DNA of 11,988 bases from PXRE01 sp964435625 (GTDB lineage Archaea; Halobacteriota; Halobacteria; Halobacteriales; PXRE01), in NCBI GenBank assembly GCA_964435625.1, contig CAYTAG010000100.1, positions 1 to 11,988 of the forward strand, given 5' to 3'. Made by a program: the position numbers and the translations under genes. Within the stretch, counting starts at the first letter, position 1. Each line of letters begins with the position of its first letter. The notes beneath the pieces were generated by a model. It saw only the letters and a list, made by a program, of their open reading frames with translations, ran no database searches and was not told the origin of the DNA. Shown here in pieces: positions 1-5,002 of the stretch.

Positions 1-590
1 CCACCTTCATCAAGATGGCCGGCTCCGAACTGGTCCACAAGTTCATCGGCGAGGGTGCCAAGCTCGTCCGGGACCTCTTCGACGTGGCCCGCCAGCACGA
101 ACCCTCCGTGCTGTTCATCGACGAGATCGACGCCATCGCCAGCAAGCGAACCGAATCGAAGACCTCCGGCGACGCCGAGGTCCAGCGGACCATGATGCAA
201 CTGCTCTCGGAGATGGACGGCTTCGAGGACCGCGGCGAGATCCGGATCATCGCCGCCACCAACCGCTTCGACATGCTGGACCGCGCGATCCTCCGGCCGG
301 GGCGGTTCGACCGCCTCATCGAGGTCCCCAAGCCCAACCTGGAGGGTCGCGAGAAGATCTTCCGGATCCACACCCGCGAGATGAACGTCTCCGACGACGT
401 CGACTTCTCGATGCTCGCTGCCGAGGCCGAGGACTCCAGCGGCGCGGACATCAAGGCAGCCTGTACCGAGGCCGGCATGTTCGCCATCCGCGACGACCGC
501 ACGGAGATCACGATGGAGGACTTCCGGGACGCCTGGGAGAAACTCCAGCAGGAAAACGAGGACGGCGAGATCTCGAAGACGTTCGCCTGA
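1..590 (+). CDS. pan: Proteasome-activating nucleotidase (PAN), C-terminal part, 5' end outside window
   Basis: This is the C-terminal 195 residues of an AAA ATPase; reading is in frame from base 3 and the gene starts before the window. PAN forms a hexameric cytoplasmic ring that unfolds substrates and feeds them to the 20S proteasome. Counting from the Met at base 15, visible parts are the aromatic-hydrophobic-Gly pore loop (FIG, residues 10-12), Walker B (VLFIDEID, about 32-39), sensor 1 in ATNRFD (about 81-86) and the arginine fingers in the second region of homology (LRPGRFDR, about 93-100). The alpha-helical AAA lid follows. The Walker A motif and the N-terminal coiled coil and OB domain lie upstream. 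The protein ends SKTFA, which is not a clear HbYX proteasome-docking tail. Haloarchaea commonly carry two PAN paralogues and I cannot tell which this is. A CDC48/p97 protein is unlikely because a single AAA module ends here with PAN-like spacing. Confidence 0.93.
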   Translation, partial: TFIKMAGSELVHKFIGEGAKLVRDLFDVARQHEPSVLFIDEIDAIASKRTESKTSGDAEVQRTMMQLLSEMDGFEDRGEIRIIAATNRFDMLDRAILRPGRFDRLIEVPKPNLEGREKIFRIHTREMNVSDDVDFSMLAAEAEDSSGADIKAACTEAGMFAIRDDRTEITMEDFRDAWEKLQQENEDGEISKTFA

Positions 591-600
591 CCGCGACTTT

Positions 601-798
601 CTACCAGTAGGACGTGTCCCCTCCGGCGAATCGTTCGCCGTAAATCCCGAGTCCGAAGAACACGACCACCACCAGCACCAGCACGGCCATCGACGCGACG
701 TCGTCGACCAGCGACCGCCCGAGGACCGCCAGCGATCCGAGGACGAGCAGTGCGACCAGCAGCGTTCCCGCGAGTCCGGTGAGCCTGAGCCTCGCCAT
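601..798 (-). CDS. Small two-helix membrane protein, function unknown
   Basis: A 65-residue hydrophobic protein of no family I recognise. Two membrane segments are visible, at about residues 8-27 and 34-53, joined by a short turn containing RSLVDD, with a short polar C-terminus ending DTSYW. The frame stays open to a Met at 861, but the start at 798 is preferred: the extra 21 residues are Arg/Gly-rich and unlike a haloarchaeal N-terminus, and a TATA-like box lies 25-31 nt before 798, which suits a leaderless transcript. It converges on the PAN gene with a gap of 10 bp and is divergent from the DUF2064 gene. The hydrophobic pattern and correctly placed promoter support a real gene, but no conserved motif confirms it. 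Confidence 0.6.
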   Translation of the reverse strand: MARLRLTGLAGTLLVALLVLGSLAVLGRSLVDDVASMAVLVLVVVVFFGLGIYGERFAGGDTSYW

Positions 799-822
799 GG
801 CACGGAGTGCGCGGGCGACCGG

Positions 823-829
823 TAAAAAT
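823..829 (-). promoter_or_regulatory. TATA-like box of the small membrane protein gene
   Basis: The plus-strand run taaaaat (atttt/a on the minus strand) lies 25-31 nt before the start at 798, in otherwise GC-rich DNA. The spacing predicts transcription starting at or next to the ATG. Confidence 0.55.
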
Positions 830-859
830 CCGGCCCCTCCGGCGTCGCCGAATGGCCGC

Positions 860-866
860 ATTCAAG
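860..866 (+). promoter_or_regulatory. TATA-like box of the DUF2064 gene
   Basis: The run attcaag lies 25-31 nt before the chosen start at 891. It is a weak match to the archaeal TATA element, but it is the only AT-rich patch at that distance. With the box at 823-829 it makes the intergenic region 799-890 a divergent promoter. Confidence 0.4.
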
Positions 867-890
867 TCGCCGCGGACCCGACGCCCGGGC

Positions 891-1646
891 ATGTCCGTCG
901 TCGTCGTGCCCGCCGACCCGCCCCGCGAGGGACTCGTCCTCCCGGAACTCCCGGAGACGTCGCCGCTGTCGCCCCGCCAGGCCGCCGACCTGTACGCGGC
1001 GGCGTTGAAGGACGTCGCCGTCGCCGTCGAGGACAGCGGCGGCGACCTGCTCGTCAACTACCGGCCGGACGACCTGCTGCCCGACCGCCACCGGGCCGAG
1101 GAGTCCGCGGAGGCCGCGGTCAGGGCCACGGTGGCGACCGCCCTGGGCGACCTGGAGGAGGTCCGCTTCGAGGAGCAGGTCGGTTCGACGTACTCGGCGC
1201 GGGTCGGCAACACCGTCACCCACCTGCTGGAGCAGGAGGTCCCCGGAGCGGTGCTCGTCGTCGATCCGACGGCCGTGCTTGCGGGTCGCACGGTCGTCGA
1301 CGCCGCGGCCATGAAGTCCCGCCGTAGCGAGGTCGTCCTCGGTCCAGCACCGGGCGGTCGGGTCCACCTCGCGGGTTTCACCGAACCCATCGACTTCGAG
1401 GACGCATTCCTCTCGGCGCCGCTGTCGACCGTGGCCGAGCGGGCCGCGTCGGCGGGCCTCGGCGTCGACTTCGTGGAGTTCTCCCCCGTCGTCGAGACGG
1501 GCGCGGACCTGGTGACGCTCGTCTCCGCCCTCCGGGCGCGGATGGCCGCCGGCCGCGCCGTCCCGGACCACACCGCCGAGTTCGTCGAGGACCTGGACCT
1601 GGCGGTCGTCGACGGGACCGTCGCAGTCGGGACCGAAGGGACTTAG
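891..1646 (+). CDS. DUF2064 / GT-A-like family protein
   Basis: A 251-residue soluble protein resembling the haloarchaeal branch of DUF2064, a family with the fold of GT-A glycosyltransferases or nucleotidyltransferases. The N-terminal strand MSVVVVPADPP stands where the family begins with its first beta strand. The middle (about 96-131) follows the family's order QVGST...RVGNTVTHLL...VVDPTAVL. The stretch VVLGPAPGGRVHLAGF (about 148-163) corresponds to the usual GPAxDGGYYLIG. The acidic GTDSP-like motif of bacterial members appears only as VDPTA (124-128), so metal or nucleotide-sugar binding may be altered or lost. The frame is open upstream to 807, but those 28 residues are Arg-rich, and the start at 891 fits the acidic proteome and promoter spacing. 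It is followed immediately by a tRNA gene. Family assignment is moderately sure; the reaction is unknown. Confidence 0.78.
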   Translation: MSVVVVPADPPREGLVLPELPETSPLSPRQAADLYAAALKDVAVAVEDSGGDLLVNYRPDDLLPDRHRAEESAEAAVRATVATALGDLEEVRFEEQVGSTYSARVGNTVTHLLEQEVPGAVLVVDPTAVLAGRTVVDAAAMKSRRSEVVLGPAPGGRVHLAGFTEPIDFEDAFLSAPLSTVAERAASAGLGVDFVEFSPVVETGADLVTLVSALRARMAAGRAVPDHTAEFVEDLDLAVVDGTVAVGTEGT

Positions 1647-1648
1647 AA
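1642..1648 (+). promoter_or_regulatory. TATA-like box of tRNA-Ser, overlapping the upstream stop codon
   Basis: The run cttagaa lies 25-31 nt before the mature tRNA 5' end at 1673 and contains the TAG stop (1644-1646) of the DUF2064 gene. The spacing suits initiation close to the tRNA 5' end. Confidence 0.45.
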
Positions 1649-1672
1649 CCGCGGCGCGGTACCTCCAGCCGT

Positions 1673-1756
1673 GGTGGGATGGCGGAGCGGACCATCGCGC
1701 CTGCCTTGAGAGCAGGTGGCCGGAAGGCCTCCTGGGTTCGAATCCCAGTCCCACCG
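1673..1756 (+). tRNA. tRNA-Ser (anticodon UGA)
   Basis: An 84-nt class II tRNA that decodes UCN serine codons, primarily UCA. The acceptor stem pairs GGTGGGA (1673-1679) with TCCCACC (1749-1755), with G1756 as discriminator. The anticodon stem CCTGC/GCAGG encloses the loop CTTGAGA, giving anticodon TGA. A long variable arm with GGCC/GGCC pairing marks class II. The T arm is CTGGG, TTCGAAT, CCCAG. CCA is not encoded: the next bases are CTTT, so CCA must be added after transcription, and this short T run may help termination. No intron is visible. Confidence 0.95.
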
Positions 1757-1795
1757 CTTTCTCCGTCGGATGGGTCCCCGAACCCGAGCGGAACC

Positions 1796-1801
1796 GCTTA
1801 G
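1796..1801 (+). promoter_or_regulatory. TATA-like box of the MazG-like gene
   Basis: The run gcttag lies 25-30 nt before the ATG at 1826, again consistent with a leaderless transcript. Confidence 0.4.
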
Positions 1802-1825
1802 TGGCACGTCGGCGTCGCACTCGCT

Positions 1826-2131
1826 ATGGACCGACAGCAGCAGGTCGCGACGTTCGTCGACGAGCACGACCTCGAAGCCGATCCGGCCCACCGGATCCTG
1901 GACCTCGTCTCCGAAGTGGGGGAAGTCGCGAAAGACGCCGCGACGTCGACCGACTACGGCGCGACCCCGGCGGAACTGGACGTGAACGCCGACGAGGTGG
2001 GCGACGTGCTGTTCGCGGTGCTCGCGCTGGCCGAATCGCTGGACGTCGACGCCGGCGAGGCGCTGGACGAGGCGCTGGCGAAGTACGAGGACCGACTCGC
2101 GGACAGGGGATCGGCCGGGTCGGGGGAGTGA
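1826..2131 (+). CDS. MazG-like nucleoside triphosphate pyrophosphohydrolase
   Basis: A 101-residue all-alpha NTP pyrophosphohydrolase. Enzymes of this superfamily hydrolyse (d)NTPs to the monophosphate and pyrophosphate, usually cleaning non-canonical or excess nucleotides from the pool, and need Mg2+ bound by paired acidic helices. Both acidic motifs are visible: SEVGEVAK with E30 and E33, and DEVGDVLF with E57 and D60. The length suits a single-domain MazG-like protein rather than the two-domain MazG. The last residues (GSAGSGE) look like an unstructured tail. The gene has its own TATA-like box, is 69 bp beyond the tRNA, and precedes an amidohydrolase that has a separate promoter, so shared transcription is not required. 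The preferred nucleotide cannot be read from the sequence. Confidence 0.85.
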   Translation: MDRQQQVATFVDEHDLEADPAHRILDLVSEVGEVAKDAATSTDYGATPAELDVNADEVGDVLFAVLALAESLDVDAGEALDEALAKYEDRLADRGSAGSGE

Positions 2132-2168
2132 TCGTGACAGCCGTCGAGTCCGGCGTCGTCTGGTGAAC

Positions 2169-2174
2169 CTATTT
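2169..2174 (+). promoter_or_regulatory. TATA-like box of the amidohydrolase gene
   Basis: The run ctattt lies 26-31 nt before the ATG at 2200 in a GC-rich gap of 68 bp. It fits a leaderless transcript. Confidence 0.5.
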
Positions 2175-2199
2175 CCGTCCGTCGGACGCACCGACGGGT

Positions 2200-3621
2200 A
2201 TGGACCTGGCCATCCGGGGATCCAGACTGCTGACGTTCAGGGAGGGCCGGCCGAACGTCGTCGAGGGCGGCACGGTCGGCGTCCGCGACGGCCAGATCGT
2301 CTACGTGGGGCCGGACGCCGGCTTCGAAGGGGGTGCCGACCGCGAGATCGACGGATCGGGGTACGTGACGATGCCGGGACTCGTGGACGCGCACGTCCAC
2401 ACCGGCCTCACCCTCCTGCGCGGAGCCGCCCAGGACGTCCACGAGATCGAATGGATGAACCGCGCGCTCGGACCGCTGGCGGGCCACCTGACCGACGACG
2501 ACAGGGTAGCCGGCGCAAAGCTCGGCGTCCTGGAGGGGTTGCGGTCGGGAGTCACGACCTTCGGGGAATTCGCCAGCGACGTCGGCCGACTCGTCGAGGA
2601 GGTCTACGAGCCCTGGGGCGTGCGCGTGGCGGCCACGGAAACGATCAACGCCATCCCCGACGACGCGGAACTCGATCCGGATACACCCTACCCCTTCGAC
2701 CGACGGAAGGGTCGGGCGGCGCTGGAACGCGCCGACGCGCTGGCGGACGACTACGACGACGCCGACCTCGTGCTCCCGACCTACGGCCCGCAGGCGCTGG
2801 ACATGGTTCCGCTGGAACTCCTGGAGGAGACGTTCGCCCAGGCCGCCGAGCGGGACCGGCGCGTTCACGTCCACGTCGCCCAGGGGCGCCGCGAGCGCCG
2901 CCAGATCGAGGCCCGGTACGGAGCCGACGCCTCGACCGTCGGCGTGCTGGACGAGAACGACCTCCTGGACGAGCAGTTGATCGCGGTCCACTGTCACGAC
3001 GCGACGCCGGACGAGCGCGAACGCCTCGCGGACTCGGGGGCCGCCTACGTCGGGTGTCCGAGTTCCATCGCCGCCATCGACGGCGTGACGCCGCCGGTCG
3101 AGTGGTTCCGGCGGCGGGGCATCCCCGTCGGCCTGGGCACCGACCAGGCGCCCGGCCCCGGCGGCCACGACATGCTCCGGGAGGTCCGCACCGCGGCGCT
3201 CCTCTCGAAGACCGTCCACGCCGACCCGACCGCGCTGCCGGCCTGGCACGCACTCCGACTGGCGACCCTCGGCGGCGCTGGGGCCCTCGGACTGGACGAC
3301 CGGATCGGGTCGCTGGAAGTCGGCAAGCGCGCGGACCTCGTGCTCGTGGACGCCGCCGATCCGGGCGTCGCGCCGGTGGTCGACGAACCGTTCTCGACGG
3401 CCGTCCCGAACCTGGCCTACGCCGCCACGCGGGCCGCGGTCGACACGGTGGTCGTGGACGGCAAAGTTCTCCTCAGGGACGGCGAGTTCGTCGACGTCGA
3501 CGAACAGGCTGTGATCGCGGCGGCCCAGGACCGCGCCGAACGGGTTTTCGAGGAGGGAGCCGACGACTGGCGGGCCGCGAGGTCGACGCTGGTCGACCGC
3601 GCCGACGAAGGGTGGCTCTGA
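2200..3621 (+). CDS. Amidohydrolase, ATZ/TRZ-MtaD type (metal-dependent deaminase/hydrolase)
   Basis: A 473-residue protein of the amidohydrolase superfamily, in the branch holding S-adenosylhomocysteine/methylthioadenosine deaminases, guanine deaminase and triazine hydrolases. Visible features in order: a small N-terminal beta domain, the metal motif GLVDAHVH (H65, H67), TLLRG after it, the strand-5 motif VHVHVAQ (H225), AVHCH (H264), GCPSS, and the metal Asp in GLGTDQAP (D315). The C-terminal beta domain follows with the typical IGSLEVGKRADLVLVD. The length is normal. The residue three after H225 is Gln228, where family members usually have the proton-shuttling Glu. The substrate is therefore uncertain: deamination of a purine or pterin-like ring is a reasonable inference, not shown. 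It converges, 11 bp apart, with a HpcH-type aldolase. Confidence 0.85.
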   Translation: MDLAIRGSRLLTFREGRPNVVEGGTVGVRDGQIVYVGPDAGFEGGADREIDGSGYVTMPGLVDAHVHTGLTLLRGAAQDVHEIEWMNRALGPLAGHLTDDDRVAGAKLGVLEGLRSGVTTFGEFASDVGRLVEEVYEPWGVRVAATETINAIPDDAELDPDTPYPFDRRKGRAALERADALADDYDDADLVLPTYGPQALDMVPLELLEETFAQAAERDRRVHVHVAQGRRERRQIEARYGADASTVGVLDENDLLDEQLIAVHCHDATPDERERLADSGAAYVGCPSSIAAIDGVTPPVEWFRRRGIPVGLGTDQAPGPGGHDMLREVRTAALLSKTVHADPTALPAWHALRLATLGGAGALGLDDRIGSLEVGKRADLVLVDAADPGVAPVVDEPFSTAVPNLAYAATRAAVDTVVVDGKVLLRDGEFVDVDEQAVIAAAQDRAERVFEEGADDWRAARSTLVDRADEGWL

Positions 3622-3632
3622 GGCGGCCCCGG

Positions 3633-4397
3633 CTACAGCGCGTCCTCGTAGGCCGCTAGCGCCGCCTCGGCGCCTTCCGCGAGGAACGCCGCGTCCAGGC
3701 CGACCACGAGGAAGTCCATGCCCCGGTCGAGCCAGTCCTCGACCGCGTCGGGGTCGACCGCGAGCGTCCCCACCGGAACGCCTACGTCCTCGCCAGCCGC
3801 CGCGATCCGTTCGACGGCGTCGACCACCTCGGGGGCGCCGGTGTCGGGGAACGCGCCCAGCGCCGCCGAGAGATCAGAGGGCCCGACGAACAGCGCGTCG
3901 ACGCCCTCGACGGCGGCGATGTCCGCTGCATTCGAGAGGCCCCGTTCGGTTTCGACCTGGACGACGGTGAGCAGGCGGTCGTTGGCCGTCTCGACGTATT
4001 CCAGGAAGTCGTGGGTGTAGTTCGACGCCCGCGTGGCGGCGATTCCCCGATCACCTTCCGGTGGGTACCGCATCGCACGGACGGCCTCGCGCGCCTCCTC
4101 GGCAGTCTCGACCATCGGCACGACCAGGCCGGCCGGCCCGGTGTCGAGCAACCGCTTGATGCGAACGGGGTCGTTCCAGGGGACCCGCGCCAGGGCCGCG
4201 GCGTCGCCGTCGGCGGCCCCGACGGCCCGGAGGACGTTCTCCACCGTCTCCAGGCCCGTGGCCGCGTGCTCGGTGTCTACGACGACGAAATCGAAGTCGG
4301 CGCCCGCGAGGATTTCCGCGACCGCCGGATCGCCGATGGAGAGCCAGGTCCCGACCACCGGATCGCCGTCCCGGAGTTCGCTCGGGAAGTCGGTCAT
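3633..4397 (-). CDS. HpcH/HpaI-type class II 2-oxo-acid aldolase
   Basis: A 254-residue TIM-barrel aldolase of the HpcH/HpaI family, which cleaves 4-hydroxy-2-oxo acids (dihydroxyheptenedioate, 2-keto-3-deoxy-rhamnonate, dehydroglucarate and similar) to pyruvate and an aldehyde. Catalytic residues match those of HpaI in order and nearly in number: His44 in VVVDTEH, Arg71 in ARVPWND, and the metal ligands Glu149 in VQVETERG and Asp175 in VGPSDLS. VPMVET (93-98) and RYPPEGDRG (110-118) are further family signatures. The length is typical. The start is the only Met that gives a normal N-terminus. It ends 11 bp from the amidohydrolase stop, convergently, and reads out of the 600-bp intergenic region whose repeat array could be regulatory. 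The exact substrate is not readable; sugar-acid catabolism is the likeliest role. Confidence 0.87.
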   Translation of the reverse strand: MTDFPSELRDGDPVVGTWLSIGDPAVAEILAGADFDFVVVDTEHAATGLETVENVLRAVGAADGDAAALARVPWNDPVRIKRLLDTGPAGLVVPMVETAEEAREAVRAMRYPPEGDRGIAATRASNYTHDFLEYVETANDRLLTVVQVETERGLSNAADIAAVEGVDALFVGPSDLSAALGAFPDTGAPEVVDAVERIAAAGEDVGVPVGTLAVDPDAVEDWLDRGMDFLVVGLDAAFLAEGAEAALAAYEDAL

Positions 4398-4427
4398 GGC
4401 TGCCGATTCGACGGCCCGCGGGAAGTG

Positions 4428-4434
4428 TCTTTAG
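4428..4434 (-). promoter_or_regulatory. TATA-like box of the aldolase gene
   Basis: The plus-strand run tctttag (ctaaaga on the minus strand) lies 31-37 nt before the start at 4397, slightly further out than in neighbouring genes, so a leader of a few nucleotides is expected. Confidence 0.4.
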
Positions 4435-4440
4435 GAGACG

Positions 4441-4450
4441 GCGACGTCGC
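4441..4450. repeat. 10-bp perfect palindrome upstream of the aldolase TATA box
   Basis: The sequence gcgacgtcgc is its own reverse complement. It sits 7 bp upstream of the proposed TATA box, where haloarchaeal activators often bind. In DNA this GC-rich, chance palindromes are not rare, so an operator role is only a possibility. Confidence 0.3.
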
Positions 4451-4483
4451 ACCCTGCGCACCGGGACTGTTCAGATACGCGGT

Positions 4484-4602
4484 GGTGACCGGCACAGCCA
4501 CCGGATCGGTGGTGGCCGGCACAGCCGCCGGTCGACGGTGGCCGGCACAACTGCCTGGCGAAGGTAGCCGGCACACCCGGCAAAGCGTTGGTGGCCGGCA
4601 CG
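4484..4602 (+). repeat. Five copies of a 13-bp repeat at a 26-27 bp period
   Basis: Copies start at 4484, 4511, 4537, 4563 and 4590 and follow ggtggccggcaca with at most one mismatch each (ggtgaccggcaca, exact, exact, ggtagccggcaca, ggtggccggcacg). The intervening 13-14 bp differ from one another. The period is about two and a half turns of DNA. The units are too short for CRISPR repeats and spacers. The array ends 50 bp upstream of the aldolase TATA box, so it could be a cooperative operator, or a decaying minisatellite. Confidence 0.85.
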
Positions 4603-4695
4603 ATCCACGCCGGGCGGGACTGAAAGGGGCCGGGCGCTCGATTCCGCCCGGACGACGCAAGCACCGCAGGCCAGCGGCCGAGGAGCGCAGCGAGG

Positions 4696-4719
4696 GTCCC
4701 GCGAGCGTGCGAGCGGGAC
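4696..4719. repeat. Hairpin, 7-bp stem, inside the intergenic element
   Basis: gtcccgc (4696-4702) pairs with gcgggac (4713-4719) around a 10-nt loop. It has no T run on either side, so it is not a simple terminator. Confidence 0.6.
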
Positions 4720-4722
4720 GCA

Positions 4723-4741
4723 GCGAGAGCTCGTCTCTCGC
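4723..4741. repeat. Hairpin, 7-bp stem with 5-nt loop, inside the intergenic element
   Basis: gcgagag (4723-4729) pairs with ctctcgc (4735-4741) around ctcgt. The short loop makes this a stable hairpin on either strand. Confidence 0.6.
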
Positions 4742-4878
4742 CAGCCCCGGCGGGTCGAGCGCCCGGGGGCTTTCGAGGTGGCCCACACAGAATCCGGCTT
4801 AACTAAACACTACCCGCACACCCACGCGAAGGTTCAAATGTGATGCCGGGACCACGCCCGCCGTGATCTGACCGTCGC

Positions 4879-4918
4879 CGCGGAGCGGTCTGCGGGTGCG
4901 CGACGCCGCCGCTCCGCG
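4879..4918. repeat. 10-bp inverted repeat downstream of cbf5
   Basis: cgcggagcgg (4879-4888) is perfectly complementary to ccgctccgcg (4909-4918), with a 20-nt loop. It lies 85-124 bp beyond the cbf5 stop on the minus strand and could stabilise the transcript end. No T tract follows, so termination is not shown. Confidence 0.5.
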
Positions 4919-5002
4919 TCCTTCGTCGTCACGGCGTCGCCTGTTCGCCCCACAAGCCGGGTCGACCTCCGGCCGGCCGGTCCGCCACTGCCCTCCGAGC
5001 GG

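Larger units (their letters stand above)
4616..4783. repeat. Dispersed-type haloarchaeal intergenic element with closing inverted repeats
   Basis: The ends are complementary: gaaag (4622-4626) with ctttc (4770-4774), and the 11-bp cgggcgctcga (4631-4641) with tcgagcgcccg (4755-4765). Two further hairpins lie inside (4696-4719 and 4723-4741). The interior is rich in gagcg/cagcgag words. The phrases gggactgaaagg, gacgacgcaagc and gctttcgaggtgg resemble intergenic repeats I remember from haloarchaeal genomes; this is recollection, not a search. It encodes no plausible protein and has no transposase. The outer limits are my estimate. It could be a non-autonomous mobile element or a structured RNA. 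Confidence 0.55.
4398..5002. other. Gene-free region of about 600 bp with repeats and inverted repeats
   Basis: This lies between the 5' end of the aldolase gene and the 3' end of cbf5, both on the minus strand. Open frames here are Arg/Pro/Ser-rich and without family resemblance, so I call no gene. From left to right it holds the aldolase promoter, a 10-bp palindrome (4441-4450), five regularly spaced 13-bp repeats (4484-4602), a 160-170 bp element with closing inverted repeats (4616-4783), a 15-nt RNase P-like motif (4787-4801) overlapping an AT-rich patch (4799-4809), and a 10-bp inverted repeat (4879-4918). Confidence 0.75.

Noticed and set aside
1954..3249. Minus-strand open frame of 431 codons
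   Set aside because: It is antisense to the MazG-like and amidohydrolase genes, a usual shadow in GC-rich DNA; the plus-strand genes carry clear catalytic motifs.
4484..4602. CRISPR array
   Set aside because: Repeats of 13 bp and gaps of 13-14 bp are far too short for CRISPR, and there is no cas gene in the window.
4011..4802. Long plus-strand open frame of 263 codons
   Set aside because: It runs antisense through the aldolase gene and into the repeat region, and its product is Arg/Gly/Pro-rich without family resemblance.
4430..4806. Complete RNase P RNA gene (rnpB) on the plus strand
   Set aside because: Only the CR-V-like 15-mer near the 3' end matches. The required 5' P4 strand and the internal conserved boxes (ACAGAAA-like, GCAAGACC-like) are not found, so it is reported only as a finding.
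4829..4846. tRNA-like T-loop (ggttcaaat)
   Set aside because: The flanking bases do not form a T stem, and no acceptor, anticodon or D arm fits around it.
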